From Aeromonas popoffii (GTDB lineage: Bacteria; Pseudomonadota; Gammaproteobacteria; Enterobacterales; Aeromonadaceae), in contig NZ_CDBI01000085.1 of assembly GCF_000820025.1 (NCBI RefSeq), forward strand, positions 1-32,033: a DNA stretch of 32,033 bases. Direction: 5' to 3'. Below the pieces are notes generated by a model. That model ran no database searches and was not told the origin of the DNA. It saw only the letters and a program-made list of their open reading frames with translations. Position numbers and translations under genes: made by a program. Shown here piece after piece: positions 17,122 through 24,561 of this stretch. Position 1 is the stretch's first letter. Every line of letters begins with the position of its first letter.

Positions 17122-17215
17122 CCCTCTCCCTGAGGGAGAGGGAACCGATCGAGGTTGGTGTTTGCCCCCTTCTCCCCTTGTGGGAGACGGGTTGAGGATG
17201 AGGGGTTGGCATCCA
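17122..17215. repeat. REP-like paired inverted repeats between hrpB and mrcB
   Basis: CCCTCTCCC (17122-17130) and GGGAGAGGG (17134-17142) form a 9-bp stem with a TGA loop. A second, less perfect hairpin (TCTCCC at 17171-17176, GGGAGA at 17182-17187) is followed by GGTTGAGGATGAGGGG. This resembles the CCCTC/GAGGG class of intergenic repeats common in GC-rich proteobacteria. No T-run follows, so it is not a classical terminator. Confidence 0.6.
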
Positions 17216-17271
17216 TTTGTCTGGCGAAATGAAACCCGAGATTCAGATTTGATTGGTTAATCCCACTCGGA

Positions 17272-17283
17272 CGTTCGCGAACG
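17272..17283. repeat. 12-bp palindrome upstream of mrcB
   Basis: CGTTCGCGAACG is a perfect 12-bp palindrome 36 bases before the mrcB start codon. It could be an operator or chance; no regulator is suggested by its neighbours. Confidence 0.3.
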
Positions 17284-17319
17284 CGACATAACAAGTAGAA
17301 AGGAAAGCAAAGAGGATTT

Positions 17320-19635
17320 ATGGCAACGCAACGACGCAAGCGCGCACCCAAGAAGGTGGCGCCCAAACGCACCATCTGGCGCACGCTGTTCTGGCTCGGC
17401 TTCAAGCTCTCCCTGGTGGTGGCCGCTTTCATGGTGGTGTTTGGCATCTACCTCGATACCAAGGTGCGTGAGCGCTTCGATGGCGAGAAGTGGCAACTGC
17501 CGGTGATGGTCTACAGCCGTCCGTTGGAGCTCTACCCCAGCCAGCGCCTCTCCCAGACCCAGATGCTGCGTGAGCTCAACATGCTGAGCTACAAGCAGGT
17601 GCGCCAGCCTCACACGCCAGGCGAGTATGCGATCAACGGCAACCGTATCGAGCTTATTCGCCGCCCGTTCGCTTTCCATGATGGCGCCGACGGTGCGCGC
17701 GGCCTGCGTCTCACCTTCAACGGCGCGCGGCTGGAGGGGATCCAGTCGCTGGAGAATCAGCGCCAGCTCGGCTACGCCCAGATGGACCCGGTGCTGCTCG
17801 ATCGCCTCAACACCGAGGATCGGGAGGATCGCCTGCTGGTGCGCATCGCCGAGGTGCCCGACAGCCTGCTGGTGACCCTGCTCACCACTGAAGATCGCGA
17901 CTTCTACCAGCACGGCGGCGTCTCGCCGGTGGCCATACTGCGCGCCATGGCGGCTAACGTGCTGGCCGGTCGCACCGTGCAGGGGGGCAGCACCCTCACC
18001 CAGCAGCTGGCCAAGAACTTCTTCCTGACCCGCGAGCGCAGCCTGTGGCGCAAACTGCAGGAAGCCTACATGGCGGTGCTGATCGACTATCGCTACAGCA
18101 AGGACGAGATCCTGGAGGCCTACCTCAACGAGGTCTATCTGGGGCAGAACTTCTCGCAAGGGGTCTACGGCTTCGGGCTCGCTTCCTATTTCTACTTCGG
18201 TATTCCGGTCAACGAGCTGGACATCGATCAGGTGGCGCTGTTGGTGGGGCTGGTGAAGGGGCCTTCCTATTACGATCCCTGGCGTTTCCCGGAGCGGGCC
18301 AAGGCCCGGCGTGATCTGGTGCTCAAGCTGCTGATGGATCACGGCAGCTTGCAGCCGGCCGAGTACGAACTCGCCAGCAAGCAGCCGCTTGGCATCATCA
18401 CCCGTGGCCAGATGAGCTATGGCCGCACTCCGGCCTTCATGGGGCTGCTCAAACGCGAGATCCAGAGCCGTTTCGGCGCCGATCTGCTCAAGCAGTCCGG
18501 CCTCAAGATCTTCACCAGCCTGGATCCCATCGCCCAGCACGCCGCCGAGCAGGCGGTGGCATCGGGTCTGACGCTCATCGAGAAGCAGCGTGGCAAGAAG
18601 AAGCTGGAGGCGGCCATGGTGGTCTCCGACTGGCACAAGGGCGAAGTGGTTGCGCTGGTGGGGGGGCGGGATCCCCGCTACGCCGGCTTCAACCGGGCGC
18701 TGGATGCCCGTCGCCAGATCGGTTCCCTGGTCAAGCCGGCCGTCTACCTGACCGGCCTCTCTAACGGCCTGACACTGGCGAGCCCGCTCAAGGATCAGCC
18801 GATCCGCCTTCGCGGTCAGGATGGTCAGGTCTGGACACCGCAAAACTACGATCGCAAGTTCCGCCAGAGCGTGCCCCTGATGGATGCACTGGCCAGCTCC
18901 CTCAACGTGCCGACCGTCAATCTGGGTCTGCAGGTAGGGTTGGAGAAGGTGGTGGATACCCTGCACAAGCTGGGTGTCGAGCAGGAGATCCAGCCCTATC
19001 CGTCGCTGGTGCTGGGGGCCGTGGCCCTGTCACCCATGGAGGTGAACCAGATGTACCTGCCCATCGCCAACCAGGGGCTGACCCAGCCGCTGTCGGCGAT
19101 CCGCGCCGTGGTCAACAGCGATGGCAGCACTCTCTATCAGCATGATCAGACCGCCAAGCGGGTCACGGACGAACAGGCCAGCTGGCTGACCCTGTTTGCC
19201 ATGACCAAGACGGTGAGCCAGGGCACGGCCCGTGCGCTGAATGCCAAGTTCCCCGGCGCCACTATGGCCGCCAAGACAGGCACCACCAACGAGCTGCGCG
19301 ACTCCTGGTTTGCGGGATTGGACAACAACGAGCTGGTCAGCATCTGGGTGGGCCGTGACGACAACACGTCCGCCGGGCTGACAGGGGCCAGCGGTGCCCT
19401 GCAGCTGTTTAGCGGCTACATGAGCCAGCGTGGCGTCAACAGCCTGACGCTGAAGATGCCGCAAGGGGTGAGCTGGGCCAACTTCTCCCGCGCCAGCGGC
19501 GCCCGTGTGGTCAGCGACTGTCCGGGTAGCCTGCAGGTGCCGGCCAAACTGGCCGGGCTGGCTGAGCCCATGAGCTGTGGCAGCCCCGCACCGCGCAGCG
19601 CACTGGATGACTGGTTCGGTGGTTTCTTCAACTGA
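17320..19635 (+). CDS. mrcB: Bifunctional penicillin-binding protein 1B
   Basis: PBP1B polymerises and crosslinks peptidoglycan at the outer face of the inner membrane. The 771-residue protein has a basic cytoplasmic tail, one membrane helix (about residues 25-48), a UB2H-like region, the glycosyltransferase domain with catalytic Glu191 in TTEDRDFYQHGG and GGSTLTQQLAKNF, and the transpeptidase domain with Ser469 in GSLVKP (SxxK), SLN at 527-529 and KTG at 652-654. All catalytic motifs are intact. AGAGG lies at good spacing before the ATG. It ends DDWFGGFFN without the long C-terminal extension of some homologues. gloA2 follows by 45 bases. Confidence 0.97.
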   Translation: MATQRRKRAPKKVAPKRTIWRTLFWLGFKLSLVVAAFMVVFGIYLDTKVRERFDGEKWQLPVMVYSRPLELYPSQRLSQTQMLRELNMLSYKQVRQPHTPGEYAINGNRIELIRRPFAFHDGADGARGLRLTFNGARLEGIQSLENQRQLGYAQMDPVLLDRLNTEDREDRLLVRIAEVPDSLLVTLLTTEDRDFYQHGGVSPVAILRAMAANVLAGRTVQGGSTLTQQLAKNFFLTRERSLWRKLQEAYMAVLIDYRYSKDEILEAYLNEVYLGQNFSQGVYGFGLASYFYFGIPVNELDIDQVALLVGLVKGPSYYDPWRFPERAKARRDLVLKLLMDHGSLQPAEYELASKQPLGIITRGQMSYGRTPAFMGLLKREIQSRFGADLLKQSGLKIFTSLDPIAQHAAEQAVASGLTLIEKQRGKKKLEAAMVVSDWHKGEVVALVGGRDPRYAGFNRALDARRQIGSLVKPAVYLTGLSNGLTLASPLKDQPIRLRGQDGQVWTPQNYDRKFRQSVPLMDALASSLNVPTVNLGLQVGLEKVVDTLHKLGVEQEIQPYPSLVLGAVALSPMEVNQMYLPIANQGLTQPLSAIRAVVNSDGSTLYQHDQTAKRVTDEQASWLTLFAMTKTVSQGTARALNAKFPGATMAAKTGTTNELRDSWFAGLDNNELVSIWVGRDDNTSAGLTGASGALQLFSGYMSQRGVNSLTLKMPQGVSWANFSRASGARVVSDCPGSLQVPAKLAGLAEPMSCGSPAPRSALDDWFGGFFN

Positions 19636-19680
19636 TAGACGAAACGGGCAGCCCTGGCTGCCGGTTTGACTGGAGTGCAT

Positions 19681-20082
19681 ATGACTTTCCCGTTGTTTGA
19701 GGCCATCCATCATGTGGCCATCATTGCCAGCGACTATGATCGCTCGCGCCACTTCTATCACCAGGTGCTGGGGCTGCCCATCCTGGCCGAGACCCTGCGC
19801 GAGGCACGTCAATCCTGGAAGCTGGATCTGGGCCTGCCCGATGGCAGCCAGCTGGAACTGTTCAGCTTTCCGACACCTCCCGCGCGGCCCTCAAGGCCGG
19901 AGGCCTGCGGTCTGCGCCACCTGGCCTTTCGGGTCAGCGAGCTTGACCGCGTCATCCGGCATCTGCAGATCCATCAGATTGAGGTGGAGCCGGTGCGGGT
20001 GGATGAACTGACCGGCAAGCGCTTTACCTTCTTTGCCGACCCCGACGGCCTGCCGCTGGAGCTCTATGAAGCGTCGTGCTGA
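19681..20082 (+). CDS. gloA2: VOC-family glyoxalase-like protein (GloA2/YaeR)
   Basis: This 133-residue protein resembles E. coli GloA2 (YaeR), a vicinal-oxygen-chelate fold metalloprotein related to glyoxalase I, of uncertain substrate. The N-terminal half has AIHHVAIIASDYDRSRHFYH, with the His metal ligand, followed by REARQSWKLDL and LELFSFP; the second half has RPSRPEACGLRHLAFRVSEL, with the second His, and RFTFFADPDGLPLELYE, with the C-terminal Glu ligand. Metal binding is thus probably intact. The ATG at 19681 is preceded by TGGAGTGCAT. It follows mrcB closely enough to be co-transcribed. Confidence 0.88.
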   Translation: MTFPLFEAIHHVAIIASDYDRSRHFYHQVLGLPILAETLREARQSWKLDLGLPDGSQLELFSFPTPPARPSRPEACGLRHLAFRVSELDRVIRHLQIHQIEVEPVRVDELTGKRFTFFADPDGLPLELYEASC

Positions 20083-20103
20083 CCCTGCGTCGACCCAACA
20101 AAA

Positions 20104-20129
20104 AAGCCGCCCGCAGAAGCAGGCGGCTT
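20104..20129 (-). terminator. Terminator of mdtJI, possibly shared with gloA2
   Basis: AAGCCGCC (20104-20111) and GGCGGCTT (20122-20129) form an 8-bp stem, with GC and GC pairing further inside the loop. On the minus strand it is followed by six T, so it best fits the end of mdtI. The plus-strand side lacks a T-run. Confidence 0.8.
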
Positions 20130-20153
20130 GGCTAAGTTATTGATGGCTCGCTA

Positions 20154-20474
20154 TCAGGCGGTGGTCAGCATGGCTACCGCTAGTGCCATCACCATCATCC
20201 CGGCCCACCCGATGGGCTTGAGTCGCTCACCAAAGAGCAGCAGACCACCCAGTGCAGTACCCAGAATACCGATGGCTCCCCAGGTGGCATAGGCAACGGC
20301 CAGATCGATCTGGCCACCGCTCACAACCTTTGACAGCAGGGTAAACGCCCCCAGCACCAGCACAATACCCAGTACGCCCCACCCTTTGTAGTGGAAACCA
20401 CGCGAGCGGTTAATCGCCATATTGGCACCGATATCCAGCAGGGCTGCGCCAAGTACGATAATTAACGGGTGCAT
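20154..20474 (-). CDS. mdtI: Small multidrug-resistance family subunit, MdtI-like
   Basis: This 106-residue protein has four hydrophobic helices (about residues 3-20, 32-48, 58-80 and 87-104) and the SMR stretch DLAVAYATWGAIGILGTAL. It resembles MdtI, which with MdtJ exports spermidine in E. coli. Unlike most SMR proteins it has no Glu in helix 1; LDIGAN replaces the usual LEIVAN, with Asp at residue 14. Its start overlaps the end of mdtJ by 13 bases, so the two are translationally coupled and probably form a heterodimer. Export of polyamine is inferred from homology only. Confidence 0.85.
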   Translation of the reverse strand: MHPLIIVLGAALLDIGANMAINRSRGFHYKGWGVLGIVLVLGAFTLLSKVVSGGQIDLAVAYATWGAIGILGTALGGLLLFGERLKPIGWAGMMVMALAVAMLTTA

Positions 20475-20863
20475 ACAGCCTCCTTCGCGTTATTTGTTTC
20501 ATTGCTGGCAACAGGGTCGTCATGGGTCTCTCCCATGGTCACCATAACAATACCCACTATCGCTAGTGTCAGGCCGATCAACTCCTGCGCATTCAGGTCG
20601 TAATCGAGGAACATCACGGAAACGACAGTGATCAAGGCAATCCCCAGCCCTTCCCACAGCGCGAATGCAATACCAATGGAGATTGTTTTGGCGGCTTTGG
20701 CCAGTAACAGGTAGGAGATCGATATCAACACCCACATCGGCAGGTAATTCATCCATCCCGCCGCGTTCTCGGGGATCATGGCCATGCTGGATGTCCCCGC
20801 CACTTCGGTGATGATGGCGCCCGTCAAAAATATGCGCGCTAACAGCATGCGACTGATTAACAT
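20462..20863 (-). CDS. mdtJ: Small multidrug-resistance family subunit, MdtJ-like
   Basis: This 133-residue protein has four membrane helices and the stretch GIAFALWEGLGIALITVVSV of MdtJ, with the helix 1 glutamate in AIITEVAGTSSM. The C-terminal 20 residues are polar and extend beyond E. coli MdtJ (121). The start at 20863 is supported by AAAGGAAA just upstream; an upstream extension of the frame to 20911 has no ribosome site. It is the first gene of the mdtJ-mdtI pair and divergent from a LysR regulator, the usual arrangement for a controlled efflux operon. Its leader can fold GCTGCG with CGCAGC. Confidence 0.85.
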   Translation of the reverse strand: MLISRMLLARIFLTGAIITEVAGTSSMAMIPENAAGWMNYLPMWVLISISYLLLAKAAKTISIGIAFALWEGLGIALITVVSVMFLDYDLNAQELIGLTLAIVGIVMVTMGETHDDPVASNETNNAKEAVCTR

Positions 20864-20931
20864 ATATTTTCCTTTGGTTGCTGCGACGGGAGAGAGGATA
20901 ACCGCAGCCACAATAAGGACAGGAATCGCTG

Positions 20932-20952
20932 AGCGTCGATTTATCAGACGCT
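20932..20952. promoter_or_regulatory. Candidate operator between mdtJ and the LysR gene
   Basis: AGCGTC (20932-20937) and GACGCT (20947-20952) form a perfect 6-bp inverted repeat around nine AT-rich bases, 21 bp in total. Dyads of this size between a LysR gene and its divergent target are the usual binding sites for such regulators. That this LysR protein binds here is inference. Confidence 0.4.
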
Positions 20953-21021
20953 AATGGTTTGCCTTGCGATCCAACGACACGCTAAGGTGGTGATAGGAAA
21001 CTCCGTCAGGACGTCATCATC

Positions 21022-21903
21022 ATGAAGCTTTATCAGATAGAACTCTTTGTCGAGTCTGCCAGCAGCGGCTCTATCGCCAACACGGCGCGCCGTCTTGGCA
21101 AGAGCCGCAGTGCGGTCAGCACGGCGATCGCCTCTCTGGAGGTGGAGCTTGGCGTCGAACTTTTTGAACGCGGAGCCAACCGCTCCCAATTGACCGAGAT
21201 CGGTGAGCTGGTGCTGGATGATTGCAAGCGACTGCTGCAGGCGGCCAACAGCCTGCAACTCAAGTGTGAACACTACGCCTCTGGCGCCGAGGTGGCGCTG
21301 CGAGTCGCGCGGGATGACGCCATCCCGGAGCAGGTATGGCGCGAAATGCTGGGGGCGCTGCGCCACCAGTTTCCCGGTACCAGTATCTCGCTGGTGCTGG
21401 CCTCGCCCCCCGAGCTGCCCGCCCTGGTGGAAGAGGGGTTTGTCGATGCCGCCTTCGGCCTCATCACCGAGGAGCAGGAGCGTAGCGGCCTCAGCATCGA
21501 TGTGCTCAATCCGATCCGCACCCTGATGGTGGTGGCGCCGAGCCACCCGCTGGCCAGCCTGAAGCGGGTGTTGCAGCAGGACTTGACCGGTCATACCCAA
21601 GTCACCCTCTCCTACGTGGATGAATTTTCGGTCAAGAGCCTGCTCCCCATCGGTGGCCAGCACATAGGCCTCTCCAGCTTCGAGTTGATGCGGGATGCTG
21701 TGCTGGACGGGCTGGGTTGGGCCGTGCTGCCTTCTCCTTTGATCCAGAGCCAGCTGCGGCAGGGGGAACTGCTGACCCTGAAACACAAATTCAGCCTGCA
21801 ATGGCGCGATTATGGCGTCTATCTGTCGGAAAATGCCTATCATGGCAAGGTGCTGGCGTGGCTGAAGAGGGCGATCAAAGCCTATTTGGACCCTTTCGAA
21901 TAA
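21022..21903 (+). CDS. LysR-family transcriptional regulator
   Basis: This 293-residue protein has the N-terminal winged helix-turn-helix of LysR regulators (residues 1-60: LFVESASSGSIANTARRLGK, SRSAVSTAIASLE, LFERG) followed by a periplasmic-binding-like effector domain (about 90-290, with the hinge near ALRVARDD and the conserved GLGWAVLPSPL). The effector is unknown. It is divergent from mdtJ-mdtI across a 158-base gap with a 21-bp dyad, so it is likely to regulate that efflux pair and itself. I see no strong ribosome site before the ATG (sequence CGTCATCATC). Confidence 0.9.
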   Translation: MKLYQIELFVESASSGSIANTARRLGKSRSAVSTAIASLEVELGVELFERGANRSQLTEIGELVLDDCKRLLQAANSLQLKCEHYASGAEVALRVARDDAIPEQVWREMLGALRHQFPGTSISLVLASPPELPALVEEGFVDAAFGLITEEQERSGLSIDVLNPIRTLMVVAPSHPLASLKRVLQQDLTGHTQVTLSYVDEFSVKSLLPIGGQHIGLSSFELMRDAVLDGLGWAVLPSPLIQSQLRQGELLTLKHKFSLQWRDYGVYLSENAYHGKVLAWLKRAIKAYLDPFE

Positions 21904-22028
21904 GCAGACAAACCGGGCGTCCCTGGGCCGTTGATCTGGGGCTTAACGCAGCGGCTTCTGGTGAGCCATCGTTGTCTGATGGTACATACTGTCAATACAC
22001 TCATGCAGCGCCAGGAGGCGTGAACGAT

Positions 22029-23609
22029 ATGAGCAATGCCCAAGACAAGGATGAGATCTGGCTGGATGACGACATCATAGAGCTGGACGATGATGAGGTC
22101 GTGGTGACCAAGGCGATCAATCCATGGCAGGTATTGATAGTGGACGATGAACCGGATATTCATCATGCAACCCGGCTGGCACTTTCCAACATTCAGTACA
22201 AATCCCGTTCCCTCGAACTCCTCAACGCCTACAGTGGTGCCGAAGCGGCCCGTATGCTGCTGGCCAACCCGCGCATCGCCCTGATCCTGCTGGATGTGGT
22301 GATGGAGACGGAAGATGCGGGCCTGCGACTGGTACACCAGATCCGCAACGAGATGCACAACAGCCTGGTGCGGATCGTGCTGCGCACCGGCCAGCCGGGT
22401 CAGGCTCCGGAGCAGCGCGTGATCCTCGACTACGACATCAACGACTACAAGACCAAGACGGAGCTGACGGTGCAGAAGCTCTACACCACTGTCATCGCTT
22501 CGCTGCGCTCTTACGAGAGCCTCAGCGCCATCGACAAGAACCGGCAGGGGCTCAGCAAGATACTGGAGGGCGCGGGGGATCTCTACCACCTGCACTCCCT
22601 GCGGGAATTTGCCTCCGGCGTGCTCAAGCAGATCAGCGCTATTCTGGATGTGGGCACAGAGGGGGCCATCTGCGTCGAGCGCAGACCGGGAACCCAGGAG
22701 TTGGAGATCCTCGCCGCCACAGGTGACTATGAAACCCTGCTCGTCGATGTGCCATTGAGCACCTTTCCAGCGCTGTACGACTCTGTGTTAAGCGCACTCG
22801 CCAATCGCCGCAACTGTTTCGAACACCCGCAGGATGCGCTTTATATCGCCGCCCAGAACGGCCGTGAGTTTGTGCTCAATTTCACGCCGACCCAGCCGCT
22901 CGATCCCCTCGAATGCGATCTGCTGGATGTGTTCTGTCAGCGGATTTCGGCTGCATACGACAACCTTTATCTCTACAACCAGCTGTTGCGTGCCCAAGAG
23001 GCGACCGTGGTTGCGCTGGCCGCGCTGGCGGAGTTTCGTGACTCGGATACCGGCGAACACGTGCTGCGGGTGCAGAAGCTGTCCGATGCCATAGTGGCCG
23101 AGATGCAGCAGGCAGGGGTCTATCCCGAGGAGCTGACCTCCGGCTTTGTCGACATGATCGGCATGGCCAGCATACTGCATGACGTCGGCAAGGTCGGCAC
23201 CCCTGATCACATACTGCACAAGCCGGGGAGATTCGAGCCGGATGAGCGGCTTGTCATGGAGCAGCATGCGGGCATAGGTGCCAACATCCTCTGCAAGGCG
23301 GGCGAGATGGTGGAAGGCACCAGCTATCTGTCGCTAGGGGCCGAGATTGCCCGTGCACATCACGAGCATTTTGATGGCAAGGGTTACCCGGAGCAGCTGG
23401 CGGGGGAGGCGATACCGCTGTCGGCTCGCATAGTGGCGGTGGTCGATGTGTTCGATGCACTGCTCAGCAGGCGCCCTTACAAAGAGCCCTGGACGCTGGC
23501 ACAAACCATGGAATACATACAGTCCCGCACTGGCAGCCAGTTCGATCCCCTAGTGGTGCAGGCGCTCAATCGGCTGGTGGCACAGTCTCGGCTGCCTTAC
23601 GAGGTATGA
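22029..23609 (+). CDS. Response regulator with DUF3369-like and HD-GYP domains (c-di-GMP phosphodiesterase)
   Basis: This 526-residue cytoplasmic protein has an acidic N-terminal tail, a receiver domain (about residues 33-155: acidic pair Asp39/Asp40, phosphoacceptor Asp89 in ILLDVVM, Lys in NDYKTKTEL), a middle GAF-like domain of the DUF3369 type (about 170-325), and an HD-GYP domain (about 335-520). The HD pair is His384-Asp385 in ILHDVGK, and HHEHFDGKGYP begins at 444, so catalytic residues for c-di-GMP hydrolysis are complete. The ATG at 22029 is preceded by AGGAGG at ten bases; the frame is open further upstream into the LysR gene but not conserved. No histidine kinase lies beside it, so the input is unknown. 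Confidence 0.92.
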   Translation: MSNAQDKDEIWLDDDIIELDDDEVVVTKAINPWQVLIVDDEPDIHHATRLALSNIQYKSRSLELLNAYSGAEAARMLLANPRIALILLDVVMETEDAGLRLVHQIRNEMHNSLVRIVLRTGQPGQAPEQRVILDYDINDYKTKTELTVQKLYTTVIASLRSYESLSAIDKNRQGLSKILEGAGDLYHLHSLREFASGVLKQISAILDVGTEGAICVERRPGTQELEILAATGDYETLLVDVPLSTFPALYDSVLSALANRRNCFEHPQDALYIAAQNGREFVLNFTPTQPLDPLECDLLDVFCQRISAAYDNLYLYNQLLRAQEATVVALAALAEFRDSDTGEHVLRVQKLSDAIVAEMQQAGVYPEELTSGFVDMIGMASILHDVGKVGTPDHILHKPGRFEPDERLVMEQHAGIGANILCKAGEMVEGTSYLSLGAEIARAHHEHFDGKGYPEQLAGEAIPLSARIVAVVDVFDALLSRRPYKEPWTLAQTMEYIQSRTGSQFDPLVVQALNRLVAQSRLPYEV

Positions 23610-23685
23610 GCACGTTAGTCTGAAAGTCAAAAAGGGGCCATCAGGCGAAGGTCAGTCAGTGAAGCACTTTTTGATTTAATATTCG

Positions 23686-23707
23686 CCGTTTTTAATATTA
23701 AGAACGG
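23686..23707. promoter_or_regulatory. Near-perfect 22-bp palindrome
   Basis: CCGTT (23686-23690) and AACGG (23703-23707) flank the self-complementary TTAATATTAA (23692-23701), with one T/G mismatch between. The size and symmetry fit the operator of a dimeric regulator. No promoter or target gene is obvious nearby. Confidence 0.4.
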
Positions 23708-23767
23708 TGCCATGGTTAAAGGTGACATTTGGATTACACCCTTGCCATGATTAGCATCCAATAAAAC

Positions 23768-23790
23768 GAGGGAGGCATCATGCCTCCCTC
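23768..23790 (-). terminator. Terminator-like hairpin, minus-strand orientation
   Basis: A 10-bp perfect stem (GAGGGAGGCA / TGCCTCCCTC) has a three-base loop. On the minus strand GTTTTAT follows directly; on the plus strand there is no T-run until 23798. It lies nine bases after the stop of the minus-strand open stretch 23800-23907, and 158 bases after the HD-GYP gene, which could use it as a weaker terminator. Confidence 0.6.
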
Positions 23791-23799
23791 ACTCACTCT

Positions 23800-23907
23800 T
23801 TAGGCCTTATACCTCGCGGGTTGGGACTCAAATTCCCTTAACTGTGTTGCGTTAGGCTCATCGCTACGGCTTGTCTGGTTACCCTGCTTATATTTATGTG
23901 ATTCATG
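23800..23907 (-). pseudogene. Possible C-terminal tail of a lost gene
   Basis: The minus strand is open for 35 codons without a start codon and ends ...LREFESQPARYKA just before a terminator-like hairpin. Upstream the frame is closed by TGA (23908-23910). The polar composition and position before a terminator suggest the end of a gene whose front was lost. The family is not recognised, and chance cannot be excluded. Confidence 0.25.
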
Positions 23908-24168
23908 TCATTATTTTTCTGTTCTAAAATACTGCGCTGGTTGGGGGGGATCGTCTGCATGAGCAAGTTGGTGCCGTGTTATGTGGTGAGGGGGCTGATC
24001 GCCACCAGCTGGAGTGCTTTGCTTGCTCATCGAGTTTGGGATCTGGCCAAATTTCATCAGGGAGCCCTGAAGTTAAGCCGTCGCTGAAAGATTTTTTGTC
24101 GTTACATGGTACTCAATCATGTGTGAGCAGAACGATGTTACTTCATCTCAATAGCTGTTCCGAATCGT

Positions 24169-24210
24169 AGATCACTGGAGGCAGGGAACTCAGTCCAGTT
24201 TGTGTGATCT
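24169..24210. other. Nested inverted repeats upstream of the transposase fragment
   Basis: AGATCAC (24169-24175) pairs with GTGATCT (24204-24210), and ACTGGA (24174-24179) with TCCAGT (24194-24199), giving a hairpin with a bulge. It lies 43 bases before the transposase start. It could be part of the insertion-sequence end or a structured leader; the other IS end is missing, so this cannot be tested here. Confidence 0.35.
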
Positions 24211-24252
24211 CATTAGTCGCCAAACAAAACAAGTCGCACCCAAAGGAGTGAG

Positions 24253-24560
24253 TTGATACCACTTTTATTACCCCTGTCACGGCCACAGCGGCGCCGCATT
24301 CACAAAATCATCCACGCCACTCTTGATAAAGGGCATGCTCGTCGCCTGATGGCCATCTTGCTGTTACATTACGGTCGCTTGATCACCAATGTTTATCATC
24401 TTACTGGCGCGGCTCGCTCGGCCATTGGCCGCTGGTTTCAGTGGTATCGAGAAAAAGGTATAGACGCGTTAGAAGTCTTACCGTCTGGTCGCGCTCCAAT
24501 CTTGCCTGTCGCCAAGATCGTCACCTTATTGGTGCTTCTTATACAGTTTTCCCCACAATA
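24253..24560 (+). mobile_element. Truncated IS630-family transposase (N-terminal fragment)
   Basis: From a TTG at 24253, with AAAGGAG just upstream, the frame encodes about 103 residues matching the helix-turn-helix part of IS630 transposases: LSRPQRRRIHKIIHATLDKG, ARRLMAILLLHYGR, ARSAIGRWFQWYREKGIDAL, LPSGRAP, ending LIQFSPQ. Similarity stops near 24560; the frame then runs into unrelated AT-rich sequence to 24660. The DDE catalytic domain (about 200 residues) and right inverted repeat are absent, so it cannot move on its own. The break lies within two bases of the alaE-like stop codon on the other strand, so deletion or recombination joined the two. Confidence 0.8.
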
Positions 24561-24561
24561 T

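Larger units (their letters stand above)
23610..24252. other. Gene-poor accessory stretch
   Basis: No convincing intact gene lies here. The region holds a near-perfect 22-bp palindrome (23686-23707), a terminator-like hairpin (23768-23790), a minus-strand open stretch that looks like a gene tail (23800-23907), a G8 tract near 23943, a nested hairpin (24169-24210) and the ribosome site of the transposase fragment. It is more AT-rich than the flanking core genes. Confidence 0.5.

Noticed and set aside
17257..18966. 569-codon open frame on the strand opposite mrcB
   Set aside because: It lies wholly antisense to a well-conserved mrcB with all catalytic motifs; its His- and Gln-rich translation is typical of the complement of GC-rich codons.
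20864..20960. Guanidine riboswitch (mini-ykkC or ykkC) before the SMR pair
   Set aside because: The leader hairpin has a 17-base loop and lacks the paired short hairpins with ACGR loops.
23905..24170. Two short plus-strand open frames
   Set aside because: Neither has a ribosome site or recognisable family, and their translations look random; the stretch is listed as gene-poor instead.
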